In this document: piece after piece, positions 11,105-24,715 of the stretch
Layout: every line of letters starts with the position of its first letter
Numbering within the stretch: the first letter of the stretch is position 1
NCBI GenBank assembly: GCA_038098605.1
Contig: JAZDUA010000008.1
Span: 7,490,501-7,554,500, forward strand
Length of the DNA: 64,000 nucleotides
Reading direction: 5' to 3'
Source of the DNA: Gryllus longicercus
Taxonomy: Eukaryota > Arthropoda > Insecta > Orthoptera > Gryllidae
Translations under genes and position numbers: made by a program
The notes under the pieces: generated by a model
The model's input: the letters and a program-made list of their open reading frames with translations, nothing else
The model's database searches: none
What the model was told of the DNA's origin: nothing

Positions 11105-14100
11105 CAACTTTTCGATATTCTTGATGCGTAAAGAACTTGTGCTGTGTGCATACTACACCAAAATATTTTTTCAAAAAATGTTTTGTGGGATCCACACTGA
11201 AATTGGCCCCTTAAATATTCTGGGGATCCGCTCGTTTGGAGGTCACGCTATTCACTCTCATGGACAATGATGAAATAACGGGCCATCGGCACACTTCTCC
11301 GCCTACGTTCGCGAGTGCCTGTGTGAGACATGGCGGACATGTATTAGCAGAGGTAATCGTGTTGTATTCGGCACGTTTGACACCGAGAGTTTGTCTGTTG
11401 ATGTCACAGGAAGTCCCGTCTATTTAAAACTCTAGTGACGACGGAGGAGGAACTAGGGGCTAGAATTTCAGCCACAGCCAATTGCATTCAGACTTACACT
11501 TCAAGAAGGTGCTTCGAGAGTCATCATCGTTTCCCCCTCAATATGACCTAGAAATTAACATTTATTCGGAATATTCTTGTGTACTTCGAGTCAATAGAAC
11601 GTAATTTTCCCTCGGTCATCAACAACAACAACAACAAAAAAATTCATGGACGATGGAATTTGCTGGGGGCGATAACCGGGATGTAGAGTAGGTGGTCAAA
11701 CATGTCCCAGCCGAATTTTTGCAGATCTGTTGCAAGCTGAGACGTGAATGTGTGCACCTTATACTCTGGATTCCCACCAAAGATTTCCATATTTTCTTAC
11801 ACAACAAGAAATTCCTGACCAGTCACAGTGACGAGACCGGCGTAACACAGACGCAGAGATGCAGGTACATATCCTAGGCAGCAGACCTCAACAACCCAGG
11901 GGTACAAATCACACGGTAAGACAAATGTCAATTCTGAAGGCGATTATGTTAAAAAATAGTGTAAGATGTATCTACTACAATAACGTTTTTCATTTAAACC
12001 GTTTACTTTTTGTAGATGACCTAGAAAAACTTTCGGGATGTACATCCGAACGACAGAGATAAATCGTTGGCTTTCGACAGAAATTCTCGCAAAAAAATAA
12101 CATATTTTTGATATAAATACTGTTCGACGTATAAAATGTTGCTAAATCTTCCTAGTGCCAATGCTATTTGTATTAAGTAGAAATAGAATAAGATGGGTAA
12201 AAATGAGTAGATCGAAAATAGTACATCTAACACCTGAACGAGAAAATAAATAAGAAAAACTGTAAGACGATAGAAGATATAATTCAAGTTACTATATTGA
12301 GAGTTATATGAGATTTTGACTGATAAATTTACAAAAACGTATCTAAACACAGGAATTATTGCATATATAATGATTAACATTTAAGGAATATTGATACTTG
12401 TCATGTGGAAGCCCAGTTGTATTTGCTCCTTTGTAAATTCTTCAAAATACCTCTAATATAAAATCATATCTAATACTCATTACATCGCAATATATAAATA
12501 TCAAAAACATTATACCACCTCTAAGCGTAACTTAATATATGACAGATTTCCGTGAGGCAAACGCACAAAAATGAAGTTCAATCTTGTTCACTACGAGAAA
12601 ACAGCAGGCGACCTGTATATCTTAGCGCAAAATGTGTCTTGTAGACAAATGCATTTGAAGAGTTTATGCCGAAAAATAAGAGAAGAATAAATTATCAAAT
12701 TCGCAAACACACATACAGGAAAGATAAATCTTAAAAGTGAGTGTGAACATCACTATTACGTAACTCTTTTTGTCCGGTTTGACAAATTATTATAAAGAAA
12801 ATGTTTAATTAAAGAATTCCAGAGGTATTATGCATTAATTTGTTGAATAATAGCAGGAGCAACGTAAATAATAAGCAGAATACCCAAAATTCACAATAAT
12901 AACAAAACGGAATTTCTACATAATTCTTTCGTTTGAGCGAAACCACGGTAATGAATGGGGAAACCTCTAGCTGTTTGTAGGTGAAGATACTGTAATATTC
13001 TTGTGGAGGAACAGAAAAGATGTTGCAGCAGTTGTTCTACTTCATTGACTTGTATTAAGGGGTAAGGAAACGCGGAACTGATGAAATAAAATATCTTCAA
13101 ATTTCACAGGCTTTTCCATTCAACTTGGGTCTTCGAACGCAACTCTTGTATAAGCAAAAATGTGTTAAAACTGTGTCGTAGTGTCGTATAGAGGAGAAAT
13201 GCAACCTACACAGGTTCTCTTCGAGGTGGATGTGCCTTCGATTGTTACAGTATCACGCGCAGCTTTTGTATTGACTCTTCATGCACATACCGCAAAGAAA
13301 TATGCGCTATTGGAGGCGCTAAGTACGCTCAATCGACGTCATTACCGAAAATCTCTTCTCGCGATCCCTTAATAATGAAACTCCAGCACAAACATCTAAC
13401 GCAGCTTCATTACAATTTGGTTCTTTTTTATGACCCATGTTATGTGGGAATATCAGAAAACTAAATAGCTGACCAGGCAGCAAAGATTCACGGTCACGAG
13501 GAAACCAGAGTTGGACTTCCTTACAGTTCCCTCTACAGTTGATTCGAAGCACTTTATCAGATGTTCTGTTCGCAAGGTATGGAAGAGGTGACAGAACCCG
13601 GATTTTAAGCTCACGAGAATAAAGGAGTCTATAAAACCTTGAGCTTCATCGTCTCGTGATGCTAGGTGTGAAGAAATAAATTCTTCCGCGCCTTCGAATC
13701 AGTCGCTGCTATTTGTCTCACAAGTCTCTTCTCCGAAGCGACCCACCCCCTACTTACGCTTACTACAGATCTTAGAGTGGAGCATGCTCTCGTCCACTAT
13801 GGTGAGGTCAGAGACAGTGGCCAAAAACTGACCGTGCTACCCCTCTAGGCGAGATCGTTGGCAATGACAAATCTTCTCATTGTGAACTCTTCAGCTTTCT
13901 GACAGAGAATATATACTGTTGTTTTCTTTACGCATATTTCCCTTGTTTTTTTAAGATTTTTGGTTTAGCACTGTGACAGTGCATACATGTTCTTACGACC
14001 GTTCTTACAACGATTAAATCATCTGGAAGCTAATGACCTTAGACTGTAAGCGCCCTTCAATCTTTATCATCAATCAGTGCAACAAAATTAATGACACAAC

Positions 14101-17100
14101 TGTGATTATAAGAATTTGAATATCTCGGTAACCTTCCTCGCTCATCCTGTGAAAAACGTTTCTTAGAAACCCAATATGTGTGGCTTACATTAATGGATTA
14201 CATGATCCGATTGGATGACAATAGCTTACATTAATCTCTGGGTACAGGAAAATTATTCGTTTTATAGCTTCTTCCTTGTCCACAGTGCTATGTCTCGATC
14301 GACCACCAAACCCGCTGTTAATAGGTGCATTGCCAACCATTCTTATTTTGTCATTAAGTCTTAAAATCGAATTTAATGCAACACCCGTGAGTTACTTCAG
14401 AGCATATTCCCAACTTTCAGCAACTGCGTTACAATGACATTCGTCGAGAGTAAGATCAGTATCACAATTTTCATTTATGATGAAGCAGTGCAACACCTTG
14501 AATAATTCCTTTTTTTATGGTTTCCAATTCGACTGGACATTTGGAGGCAAAGTGCTACGATAAACTAAGCGAAATAGAAAAACCAAGTTCAATTCAACAC
14601 ATTTTGCGTTGCGAAACGTTTTGCTTAAGATGCGATTCCATGAAAACTGGCAAGTATATTCATAATGATACACTATATGCATACGTAATATATATCCAAG
14701 TAGATACAAGTATAAGATTTTGTTTGGGGTGTTCTTTCAGATAATACAAGATTTTTACGAACCTTGAAAAGTAACCTATACCTCCGTACAAAGCACCAGA
14801 GGAGTTCACAGTGGTCTCCCGGGCAATTGACGGCTCCATCGCCCACGTGTGGCTTCGCTCTGGAGTCATATTGACCTGTCACCCCGTGGAAGAATGTTAC
14901 CTTGGCCTGAGAAATGACCCTTTTTTCTTTCATTGATCGTTATTAAAAAAACGTCTCTTTCCTTTCTGTGGGTAACAAGGAAGTAAACGAGACATGTTGA
15001 TGTTGAAGACTATGTGTAGCTTCTAGTGATTTATATTCAGTTTTTGTCAGACTATTTTCAAAGATCTAAGTGCCAGAAAGTATCAAAATGAATGTACAGA
15101 ATGAAGGGACAACGATTTTTCATAAATATGGCATAAAGAAGTATATTGGTTTATTTGTCTTCAAAAGTCGTAAAAATTAACCGTGATACCAAAAATTCGT
15201 GTCTGAAATATACATTGTTTAGTCAATTTTTTGCTGACTGCAATTGAATAATTCATTCATATTCCACACAAACGTTGATACTGATCGAAAAGAGCAATTC
15301 CATTTTTTTTAAAAAGCTGGTGACCACATTGAAAAACGAAGTAAAAGTATGGAATTTATTATCTATACCATTATACATTCCACTATTTGAGATTAAGTAA
15401 AAGTAGAATGAAACATTTTTAATCCATATTCAAAGGTAGCAACATTATTCACCCTGGCGTCTTCTCTACTTTGCCGATGGTGTTTCCAGCTCGCCGTTGC
15501 TGAGATGCGCTCATATTTTTAGTCCACTCGTCTCGACTGCCTCTACGGTTAAGTGGGCCGTAAAGATAAGACTCCCTACTTCCTCTGTATGCGCTCCAAA
15601 GGTTTTTCGCTTGAGAGGCGAATGACTGTTTATGTCCGCATCAGGCTCGAAGGTGAAAGTAGACGCCTCGGACAATGCAAGCCTATGCACTAAATATGCA
15701 ACGTAAATACGATCGTTGGTCTTGGAGCTATTTTAGTTACCGCGAGACCCACATATGTATATAAAATATTTATTACAAACGTAAAGTACCCGACCTCCAA
15801 ACTGATTTACTGTAACATTTTTTCTTGACGATAACGTATGAGATAAACGTGAATTAAGTGTAGATGACAGTTTTATTTGTCCTGATTGCTTGCCAGTTCT
15901 GCCAGTTCCTGAAAATATGTAAATTCTATTTTCATTTAAATAAGAAAATACTCATTTATATTTTTGCCTCTTTTTCTCAAAAAAAGGGGCAAAAATACAA
16001 AAATATTTGGTACGCTCCGATGGCACTAATACATTCATACACTTTTTAAACTGGGAAACGATATGGAAATTGTTATGATAAATAATGCTCTTATTAGTTT
16101 ATGTATCGTACGGCAAAATAAAAAGCAAATGGAATTAAGAGATTCTAGAAAAGTACAACAGTATATGTTGAGATGGCTAGTTTGTTTCACTTCTTTTCGT
16201 AGGTATTCTTATAATAGCGTCAATGGATTCTCCTTTGTCCAGCGGGGTGCTGTATGGAGATGGACAGCCATCGTATTTGCGCTCTAGGCCGACTACCTGT
16301 TACAATACACACACTACCCCTTCCCTTCGCCTGCGTTGAAATGTCGCTGATTGCGTACAGCGTTCAACCTAATTTTTCGTTGAATAATTTAATCGATTGT
16401 CAACAACTCATATGCGCACTTGAAGATGTGACTATTACCTAAATTTGGCGACTAGATATTTCTGTGACCAAGATTGACGTAGGTTGCAAATGTAGTTACA
16501 TGGGGAGCAGTCACGAGGAGACGCATATGAAATTGACACGTTTATGAGAGCTATTGTTTAGTACGCTTATAACACCTGATTGTCGACAAAACCCTCCAGA
16601 GATATTTTTCATCAAAACCATATTCCTAAACAATTGTTAAACACGGTAAGGAATGCCTTCATCTGAACTCATCTTGAATTATTCCGTTCTATTGTTCCCA
16701 CGTTCGCAAGAGAAAAAAATATGCAAATTCTGAATGGAAATATTTCTACTCCACTGAGAAATGAATACAATTATTCACAAATTACATAATTCATTCGGGT
16801 GTTCTCTACGTAATTGAAGAGACCCATACAAAACGATTTGAATGGCTCTCCACGTCTGAGCTACTATAAGGCGCCGGAGTGTCCCATGTAGAAATAATTT
16901 TATTCAGGCATTCCATATAACTTATGAAATAGACCTAAATTGATTTTATTAGTTCAAACATTATTTGTATTCTGAAACCACCTATTTTGCACGAAACATG
17001 TTCAATATATTGAAATTAAGTAATTAAATCGTGAAATGTGTTTTTATTCTGTGATGTTAAACTTATTAATAGCATTTGTATCTTTGCCAGGATAAAAGTA

Positions 17101-20100
17101 TTATATTATTCGAGGAATCCAAGGGACCTTTTAAATGACTTGCAAGCAAATAAATCCTTGACGAGGCGTTAGCGTTTGTAGCCATTCAATTAACCAGCCG
17201 AGCGATTAAAATCACTTAATATTGTGTGAATAATACATTTTTGTTTAATTCCATTTTTTAATAATTTAAAATAAAATATTTTGGTCCCTGTATTAAAAGT
17301 AGCGGTATCAGTTGTCATATTGGGCGATTGATAATGCGTGCTAAATAAACAAAGAGAGGGCAATGGACAATTATTACTTACAATGCCAGTGAAAGCTCAT
17401 TTTTAAATGACTGAAAATGGGAATGAAAACATTCCTTCTGAAACACAGAACAAAGCTCAACAAGCTACGGAAAGAGCTATTCCTTTTAAATATTCAAACC
17501 TTATGAAAAATATTATTGCTTGTTTCGTGAATGGAAACAAATTACGGGTGTACGAGAATCGACGGAAGATATTTTTCTGGCAGTTTTCAACGAAAAAGAT
17601 AAACCCCTTCAACCAAGCACTTCGTGATCATACTATTATTGATTAAGAAAAGAAATTTAAAAAATTCGAAAGTGTAGACGTTGGAAGATAAGTTAGCTAC
17701 TACTGGATTGCTCATTTGACTTATAAAATCCGACATCTGACTTGAGTTTTCCTTACCTACAGATATCATTTGCTGTTTGTGATCTGATTCGTTGACCCGC
17801 GCGGAATCAGGAAACATACAGACAGCACGAATCTTCTTGACGGGTACGCGCGGTTACTTTGTTGTTTTTTTGAGTGTTTCTTTGTTTCTTTGCGTAGTTT
17901 CCTTCTTCGTTCAGAAGTTTTTTTGGGGGATGAAGTTTTATAGGTGCGATGAAAAATGTTTTTTTTTGCGGATTTGCGAAAAGAAACAAAATTAAATATA
18001 ATTAGGTGGTGCCAGGACAAAGAGTTATTTGTGCAAGGTGCCATGGGGAAATGCAATTAAGAGGAAAGGATACGTGATGGTTACGAGTGAATATTCAAAC
18101 AGTACCGTGCAAGTGAAGAATATTGTATACGACGAGTGTGTCAGTAAGAAAAAAACTCTGGTTTAACGAGTGCTGGCTTGAAATATGGCAAGTGTTGTTG
18201 ACAACGTATGGATGATGGAAGCTAAAAACGAATATATTATGGGTGATGCAGGTATTCCTAGCTCCTCCGTAACTGACTGGAAGAGTTTCTACTGAGAAAT
18301 TTGTGTGAAAGCTGTGGTTAAAAAATCGTGAAAATAGGAAATTTTATAATTGAAGAAATAGACAAAAATAAATTTGGCAAAAGATAGTACAGTAAGGTTT
18401 TACCAACTTTTCGACTTCAGTTTAACTTAATATTTTTTGACTTCTTTGGTCTGTACTCTCTTGATTGAGATTTTAAAAATTCAGTAAATAAATGAGTAGA
18501 ATTGCAGTTTGTTATCTGATTCGTTCACGCACGCTGTCGATTCCGAGAATGAGTCACTCGCTATGCGGCCACTATGTGCGCGGCCCACGCACTTTCCCGC
18601 GGAATTGTGACGATTCACTACGCGTGTCCAAGTTCTAGTGCGAGGCTCGAGCCTTCGGCCCTCGCATTAGCATAAAACATCCTAGAGTCTGTCCAACCCA
18701 TAATTACCCATGCATTTTATGCGAATACCTTAAAATCATTTGGCATGTATATTGCCATTATGTGTTGTAAGAAAGCATCCATTTCTTTTTCTTCTGCTTG
18801 GCCCGCTACATTTCTTCCCCACATGTACTCGCATAAATATTAAAAAACTGTTCGGATGTTGCGTGGCACGGCAGTTTCCTCTTATTAGCACTCCATATGC
18901 CTTCAATAGTTTGTGTGAGAATCCGTTTCTGGATCTTTAAACTGAGTGGAGTGGTTCACAGTCAAGGTTTGTACGATTGACTTAGATAAAAAAGAGTAAT
19001 CAAAAAACACACTACTAACCACTTTTATCTTCAAAACAAATTATACTGACAATACTGTCCAGTAATGTATCTCCTTTTTAACAAATTCTGTTTTTGCTGT
19101 TATTGTAATGTCTCTGCAATAATTACATAGAGGATTATTCAAACACTTTAGTTGACCCTTAGATAACGGTGTCACGGTTCTTGTGGTTACTTCTGTGATT
19201 CATTATTTCTTCTGAATCATAAAAGGAACCAAAAGATCCCTGACACCATAATTTAAGGATTAACCAAGTAGATATACTAAATTCGCTTAATTGAGTTCTA
19301 TTAAAGTATTACTATAGTAGTGGTAATTATATTAAAATAGTAGTAATAATATTAGTTGATTGGAAAAAGTGACGAAGTCTAAATATAAAAATGTAGGATA
19401 ATAGTAGTTAATGCAATTAGTTTATAATGTTAAGATTTATTTCATGAGTACATGTTTTGAAAACGAGAGACGTTAGGAGCGAGTTTTCTAATTTGTACAA
19501 ATGCAATAAAGCAACATTATAAACGAGTTGCATACGCTATTCATTTGTATGACAGCATCATAAACTTATAGGAGACACAAACTTAATTTTGGGAGGCAAC
19601 TTTCTTGTGACTTCTCGGATATTTGACATCTGTACGACAAAACTCAAGTCGGCTGTTTTATTTACCTCTACATCCCCACGATTCTATCGCTGCAATTGGT
19701 TGAATGTGTGATGGCACAATCATTCGTGACGTATTACATCTTATGACATTTGTGCCGTAAAGTGACCGATTATGAACGATATCTTGCCACAGAAATGTTT
19801 GTTGGTATAAAAAACATTCAAGGTTAAATAATCCAAACAAAAATCATTGATTCAAATGAACCGATTCTTTTGAATCTGAGTCACCATAATTTGAGGACAT
19901 TTTTATTGCGGATTATTGCAGAGGTAGAGGACTAGTAGTTGCTAATGAAAGTAAAATTAATTGGGAAATAGTATTTCTTGACCACTAAATTATTGGATGA
20001 AATTTATTAACAGACTGTTCTTGTGTTCGGCTTTTGCGGAGCGTGCCTTCAGTAGGAGCTGGTATTAATGACATAGATGATAGAGGGAAATACTTTAGGG

Positions 20101-21911
20101 TGAATGTTCCAATCATGAAGACAAATAAGATGCGCTCGTTTGTCATAATGAAAGAAGGAGAATTGAATGGACATAGTATCTTTAAAAAGTATTATGCTTT
20201 ATGGCCGTCATATGTTGAGACAAAGTTTTTTTAACACATACTGCAGAGGTAATTCCACAATTCAGCATGCTGGTAAACACACTTTGTCAGATGCGTCTCA
20301 CAACATTGCTAAATGGATCATCATTGAATATTTCAAAAGCTGTACTGAACATTTTACGACTCACGTCTGCAACTAAGCAATTGTGGAAGATGGTGGACGA
20401 ATGTTAAATCTTAAGAACCATTGCTGATGTCAATCTTCCAAATTCGCCGAGGGATGTCACGTAGTCGGGGTCACAAAAATTTGATAATGCTAGGGACATT
20501 GAGAGGAAGGACAATAACGTCTACTGTCGCATCAAATTCAATAAATACGCACAATGAACAGTGGATAGATGACAGAATTATGTTTGATGGAGCCATTAGT
20601 AACTGTGCATTCCATATAGATAATGAAAAGGCTTGAATATGTTATTTCTCATCCACAATCTTTGCTTCTTGTTGTCAATATTTTGGACTTGTACTAGAAA
20701 TGAGCAAATATAACTTAAATAATATGCTAATGTATTATAAGGTTATTCCTCTTCACTTTCGTTAAAATGAGACAGATTATTTACGATTTCTAAAATCTGA
20801 ACACGAAAAATCACTTTGCTCGTTTAAACCCATGGATACCATTTAAACACGCATGGATACTGCTTTTAACCGTCATGAAAATTGTTTAACCTTCTCGTTA
20901 ATAAGAGGCTAAATGATTCATCAAAAGAAATTAAATAAAATATAATAAAATGCAACAAGAATATATACTATGATAGAGTAAAAAAACATATCCTGGTTAC
21001 TGTAGTAATTTGTAAATAACATGAAGATAGTAGCACAGTATATGAAAGTTTGTGTTTTTCGCGAATTCATAGATATTTAACGAAACCGTAAACACCTCTC
21101 TCATGACTGGAGACGTCATAGTTTTCCGTCAATGTGAGCATTGTGCTAGTAATATAGATCATCTTATGTCACCTGGCCAGCCTTGCTACTCCTCACTCTG
21201 CCAAGCTTGTTACCATCACCGTTTGCTTCCACCATCCTACTTATGGGCAGCTGTAAAATGATGCATTGCTACGTACTCTATTTTGACCTTCAAATACTCG
21301 GAAACCAGTTGCGCTAATTCAATGAATCAAAAGGCATTTACTAGGCAAATTTATCGGATTTCAGAAAATATTCACTTACGTTGGGGGATTAAATTACTTT
21401 TTCTAAATATGTTTGAAAAACGGAAAGATTGCAGAGTTATATTGTTCTCTAAGGAGTAGGAAATAGGAGATAGAATCAATTTTTACGAAATCTGACAGAC
21501 AGTAACGTTTCTCTTGTTTTACTCGCGTACAAAATTTCATTAATATCAGAATAAAATGACAGATTTGTATGAAAAAGAAAACACTACCTTTCGGACTACG
21601 AAAGACACGAACGACAGTTCAGACGACACTTCGGACACTAACTTTCAGTGATTATCGCGATTCCAGTGATTAACTCAGATTGAAAAATCGTAAACAAGGG
21701 AATTGGTTTTGGCATCAACTAAGTATGCATACCCGATTGTACAAAGACAGTTATATTGAAATCTCAGAGTGACACTACTATTTTATTTATGTAGTCGGAA
21801 TCTGGAAAATGTAGAACGCTATCAATTGGAACTAGTGGAACTACAACAGCAAAACACTTTCTCCTCTCGCATATGTGAAGGTGCTCCACAAGTGTACTAC
21901 TATTACTACTA
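11105..21911. other. gene-free stretch
   Basis: No frame above about 120 codons and none with a recognisable domain. Two 40-bp stretches around 17762-17810 and 18500-18545 share a gtttgt(g/t)atctgattcgtt motif, perhaps a worn repeat. The region 20000-20640 has several short consecutive plus-strand frames that I cannot assign. Confidence 0.45.
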
Positions 21912-22023
21912 CACAAAGCGTGTATTTTCGTTGAAATCTCGAAATCGATTTTCCGCAGCATTACATAACTTTCTCTGTGCTACGCATATTACTCCGTGTA
22001 TACGTACGTATACGAGAAAATAA
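21912..22023 (+). repeat. palindrome-ended dispersed repeat, copy B
   Basis: The closest match to copy A at 1891-2004: the stretch ttgaaatctcgaaatcgatt and the following ttccgcagcattacataact are identical. It ends tatacgtacgtatacgag plus aaaataa. The flanks are unrelated at the 3' side. Confidence 0.82.
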
Positions 22024-22199
22024 AACTGTGACATATCTTTCAGTCAAATCAAAATGTCTACGAGGCATTTCTAGAATTTTACGTGAGGGCGTTGGATTTA
22101 TCTTCTCTGTTCGGGGATGAATTCATGCGCATATTTCATGTGTGATTCTTCTGGTTAATTATTAAAAAGAATACGTATTAGTATGAATAATACAGCATA

Positions 22200-22620
22200 A
22201 TTAGTGTGTTTTGCGAAGAGACGAGTTGCTACGCAACGTGTGGTCCCGCTCGCGCGTTGTTTCGGAGAGGACCGTCAGACAGGCGACGGGGAAAGCGGCG
22301 GGTTTCTGTGGCGACGGGGACATTTGCCGCAGCGCGTTCCCTCCCTCCCCAACGTCCGCTCGCTCCCGCTCCCGCTCTCGCTCCGGCAGAATGGAGGGCG
22401 CATCAGCGACCTCGCTGCTCCCCCGAGAGCACTTTGCGCCACTCGGCGGCTGCGCTGTCCGCCCGCGCGGACAATGGGGTGGCGGCGTCTCCCGGCACCT
22501 GCGCGACCGCATCGCTCCGCTCGCACGGACAGCCTTTTACGAGGCGCATACCCCACCCGCCACGGAGGAGAGGGGGGGGGGAGGACAAGCGTAGCGTATT
22601 CGGGACGATCACGAAATGGA
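22200..22620. other. CpG-rich island
   Basis: GC-rich with ccgctc-type runs and a G10 run near 22574. Open frames of 90-160 codons occur in five registers at once, the mark of composition rather than coding. It lies 140 bp before the internally deleted Tc1-like copy. Confidence 0.6.
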
Positions 22621-22756
22621 AACAGCGCGGGCGATTGATGATGTTAATCGTGATTACGGCAGCGGAATTTTTTTGTTGTTTCTCATAGTGAATGGGATAT
22701 GGGCACCAATAATTCCTATTCGAAGAAAAGTGAAAAGAAATACTCGTATTAAAAAA

Positions 22757-23492
22757 TGAGACAAAATTGAACGCTAGACACATGCGACATTCCATTTCGA
22801 ACATCGTAAGAAAATTCAATATTCCGAGATGCGCAGTGACAAGAGGGTGCCGAGAATACCTAATTACAGGCATTTACAGGCGTAACCTCGCAGAGGCTGA
22901 TGACCTTCACTTAATGAACGGGAGCAGATGTGTTTGCATAGCGTTGGCAGCGCTAACAGACAAGCAATACTACGAGAAATAACTGCAGAAATCAATATAC
23001 GACGAACGTATTCGTTAGGACATTTCGGCGAAATTTGGCTTTGATGGCAATTGGGTGTGGTCCAACTGTACCGATCATTGACCTGAAATGGTTAGTTCAA
23101 CTACTTGGAGACCATTTGCAGCCGTTCATGGACTTCATGTTCCCAAACAATGATGGATTTTAATGGATGGCAATGTGCCATGTACCTGGCCAGTGTTGTT
23201 CGCGACAATTCGAGCAAATGATTTGATCCCCCATCGTCCGACATGAGTCCCATCTAACATTTAGGGAACATAATCGAGAGGACAGTTTGTGCACAAGTCT
23301 TGCACTTACAATACTTTCGCAATTATGGACGGCTTAAACAGGTAGTATGGCTCAATATTTCTGCAAGAGTCTTCCAACGACTCGAGTTGCTGTTGCCAAC
23401 GAGTCGAGTTGCCATGTCGAGATGCTGCACTTCGCGCGGGCCATATGCCTGACACGGTATTAGGAGGTATCCCATTAATTTTGTCACCACAA
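22757..23492 (+). pseudogene. Tc1-like element, internally deleted copy
   Basis: Same family as the element at 42.8-43.9 kb. The start codes MRHSISNIVRKFNIPRCAV and CREY, matching the helix-turn-helix of Tc1 transposases. Near 23045-23060 the sequence jumps from the end of the DNA-binding part to the catalytic part, missing roughly 400 bp present in the other two copies. Further on, the frame shows SSDMSPI, a stop, then IIERTV, the PDxxPIEHLWxxIER region with stops. The 3' terminal repeat is recognisable (taggaggtatcccatt, ttgtcacc) at 23461-23488. The 5' terminal repeat is not visible. Confidence 0.8.
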
Positions 23493-23536
23493 TTTTGTGA
23501 TTAAGTCTTTTCTTAGGATAGATGCTTAATATGCTT

Positions 23537-23961
23537 AAAGAATGGCGCAGATTGCATTTTAGTTCAACCCTCTGAAGAGTCGAAAATTGCTCTACAACTA
23601 CAATATTGAAGGAGATATTTTTTGTTTTTAAATGAGGTCACGACCGATTATTCGATAAAATGAGTAGTTTTCGCGTAATTTTGCGCGAAAAACAGGCACT
23701 GAGCAAATATTTTCTCAAAAATGACAACTAATGTTAATACTCATTAATATTTTCTCGGTTAAAGTATAAGTCACTTATAGAAATGGCACAGGTCCTATAT
23801 TTGGTGAACTCGCAGAATTTTCAAAAATTGCAAAGTTAACATTGCAAAACAACAATATTGAAAGAGATTTTTTTACCAATAATTTTGTTTTTCAAAATTA
23901 GTTTTTAAATAAGGCCAGCTAAACTTTTTTATAATATGAGAATTTTCGCGTACCTTTTGCC
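23537..23961 (+). repeat. two diverged tandem units next to a Tc1-like remnant
   Basis: Unit 1 (23537-23685) and unit 2 (23778-23961) share aatggc-cag, aaaattgc, acaatattga-ggagat, a ttttaaat-aggtca-like block, aaaatgag-a and ttttcgcgta. The period is about 240 bp. They start 45 bp after the end of the Tc1-like copy. Confidence 0.65.
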
Positions 23962-24646
23962 AATCTTTGGAATTGCAAATTCAAATTTCCAGTGCTTCTT
24001 TTGCTGACCAGACTCACGAGAAATCAGGTCACAATACGACAATGTCAACGATGCGACACGGTTGTTTGAAATTCATTGAAGTCATTCTAATTCTTGGGCG
24101 ATAATGTTTTTGGCTGTTTAAGAATGCAGTTTGGATAGTTGAATTGGTGTTAACATAATAGCATTAAAATAATCGGTTTTCGCACCTCATGCACCAACTA
24201 CATTATGAATTTTACAAATGATGGTTGCGATTTGTTAATACGAACATACGTTGCATTATTATTTGATGTACAGGGGACAAAATTTTAAATCGGTTCATGG
24301 CAAAAGCTAAAAACTTGAATAATTTAGTTAAACATACACTAACGGAAAATTTAATGACCTCGAAACAAAAATTATGGACCTTGTTACATTTAAAGCTGTA
24401 CGGATTGCTGCTATTAAGAGCAACGAGAAAGTTGATCATAACATTAATTCTTAAGCATTTAATTTTTCTATATAATTTTTTGACCAAACTAGAGATACGT
24501 TTTAGAGATATCGAGTCTGTTAATTTCACAATAAAATAAATTATCTAAAAATACTTGACTTTTATCCGATCAAGCACATCTCTTAAAATATCTTATTTTC
24601 AGAAGTGTCTTGCAAGAATCTATGATTTTATTAGTTGCGTAACGGA

Positions 24647-24715
<69 letters not shown>
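24647..24715. repeat. (AAT)n microsatellite
   Basis: About 23 uninterrupted AAT units. Confidence 0.97.

Noticed and set aside
22204..22688. Frames of 127-160 codons in the CpG island at 22.2-22.6 kb
   Set aside because: Five registers on both strands are open together, the expected result of high GC, and no family resemblance is seen.
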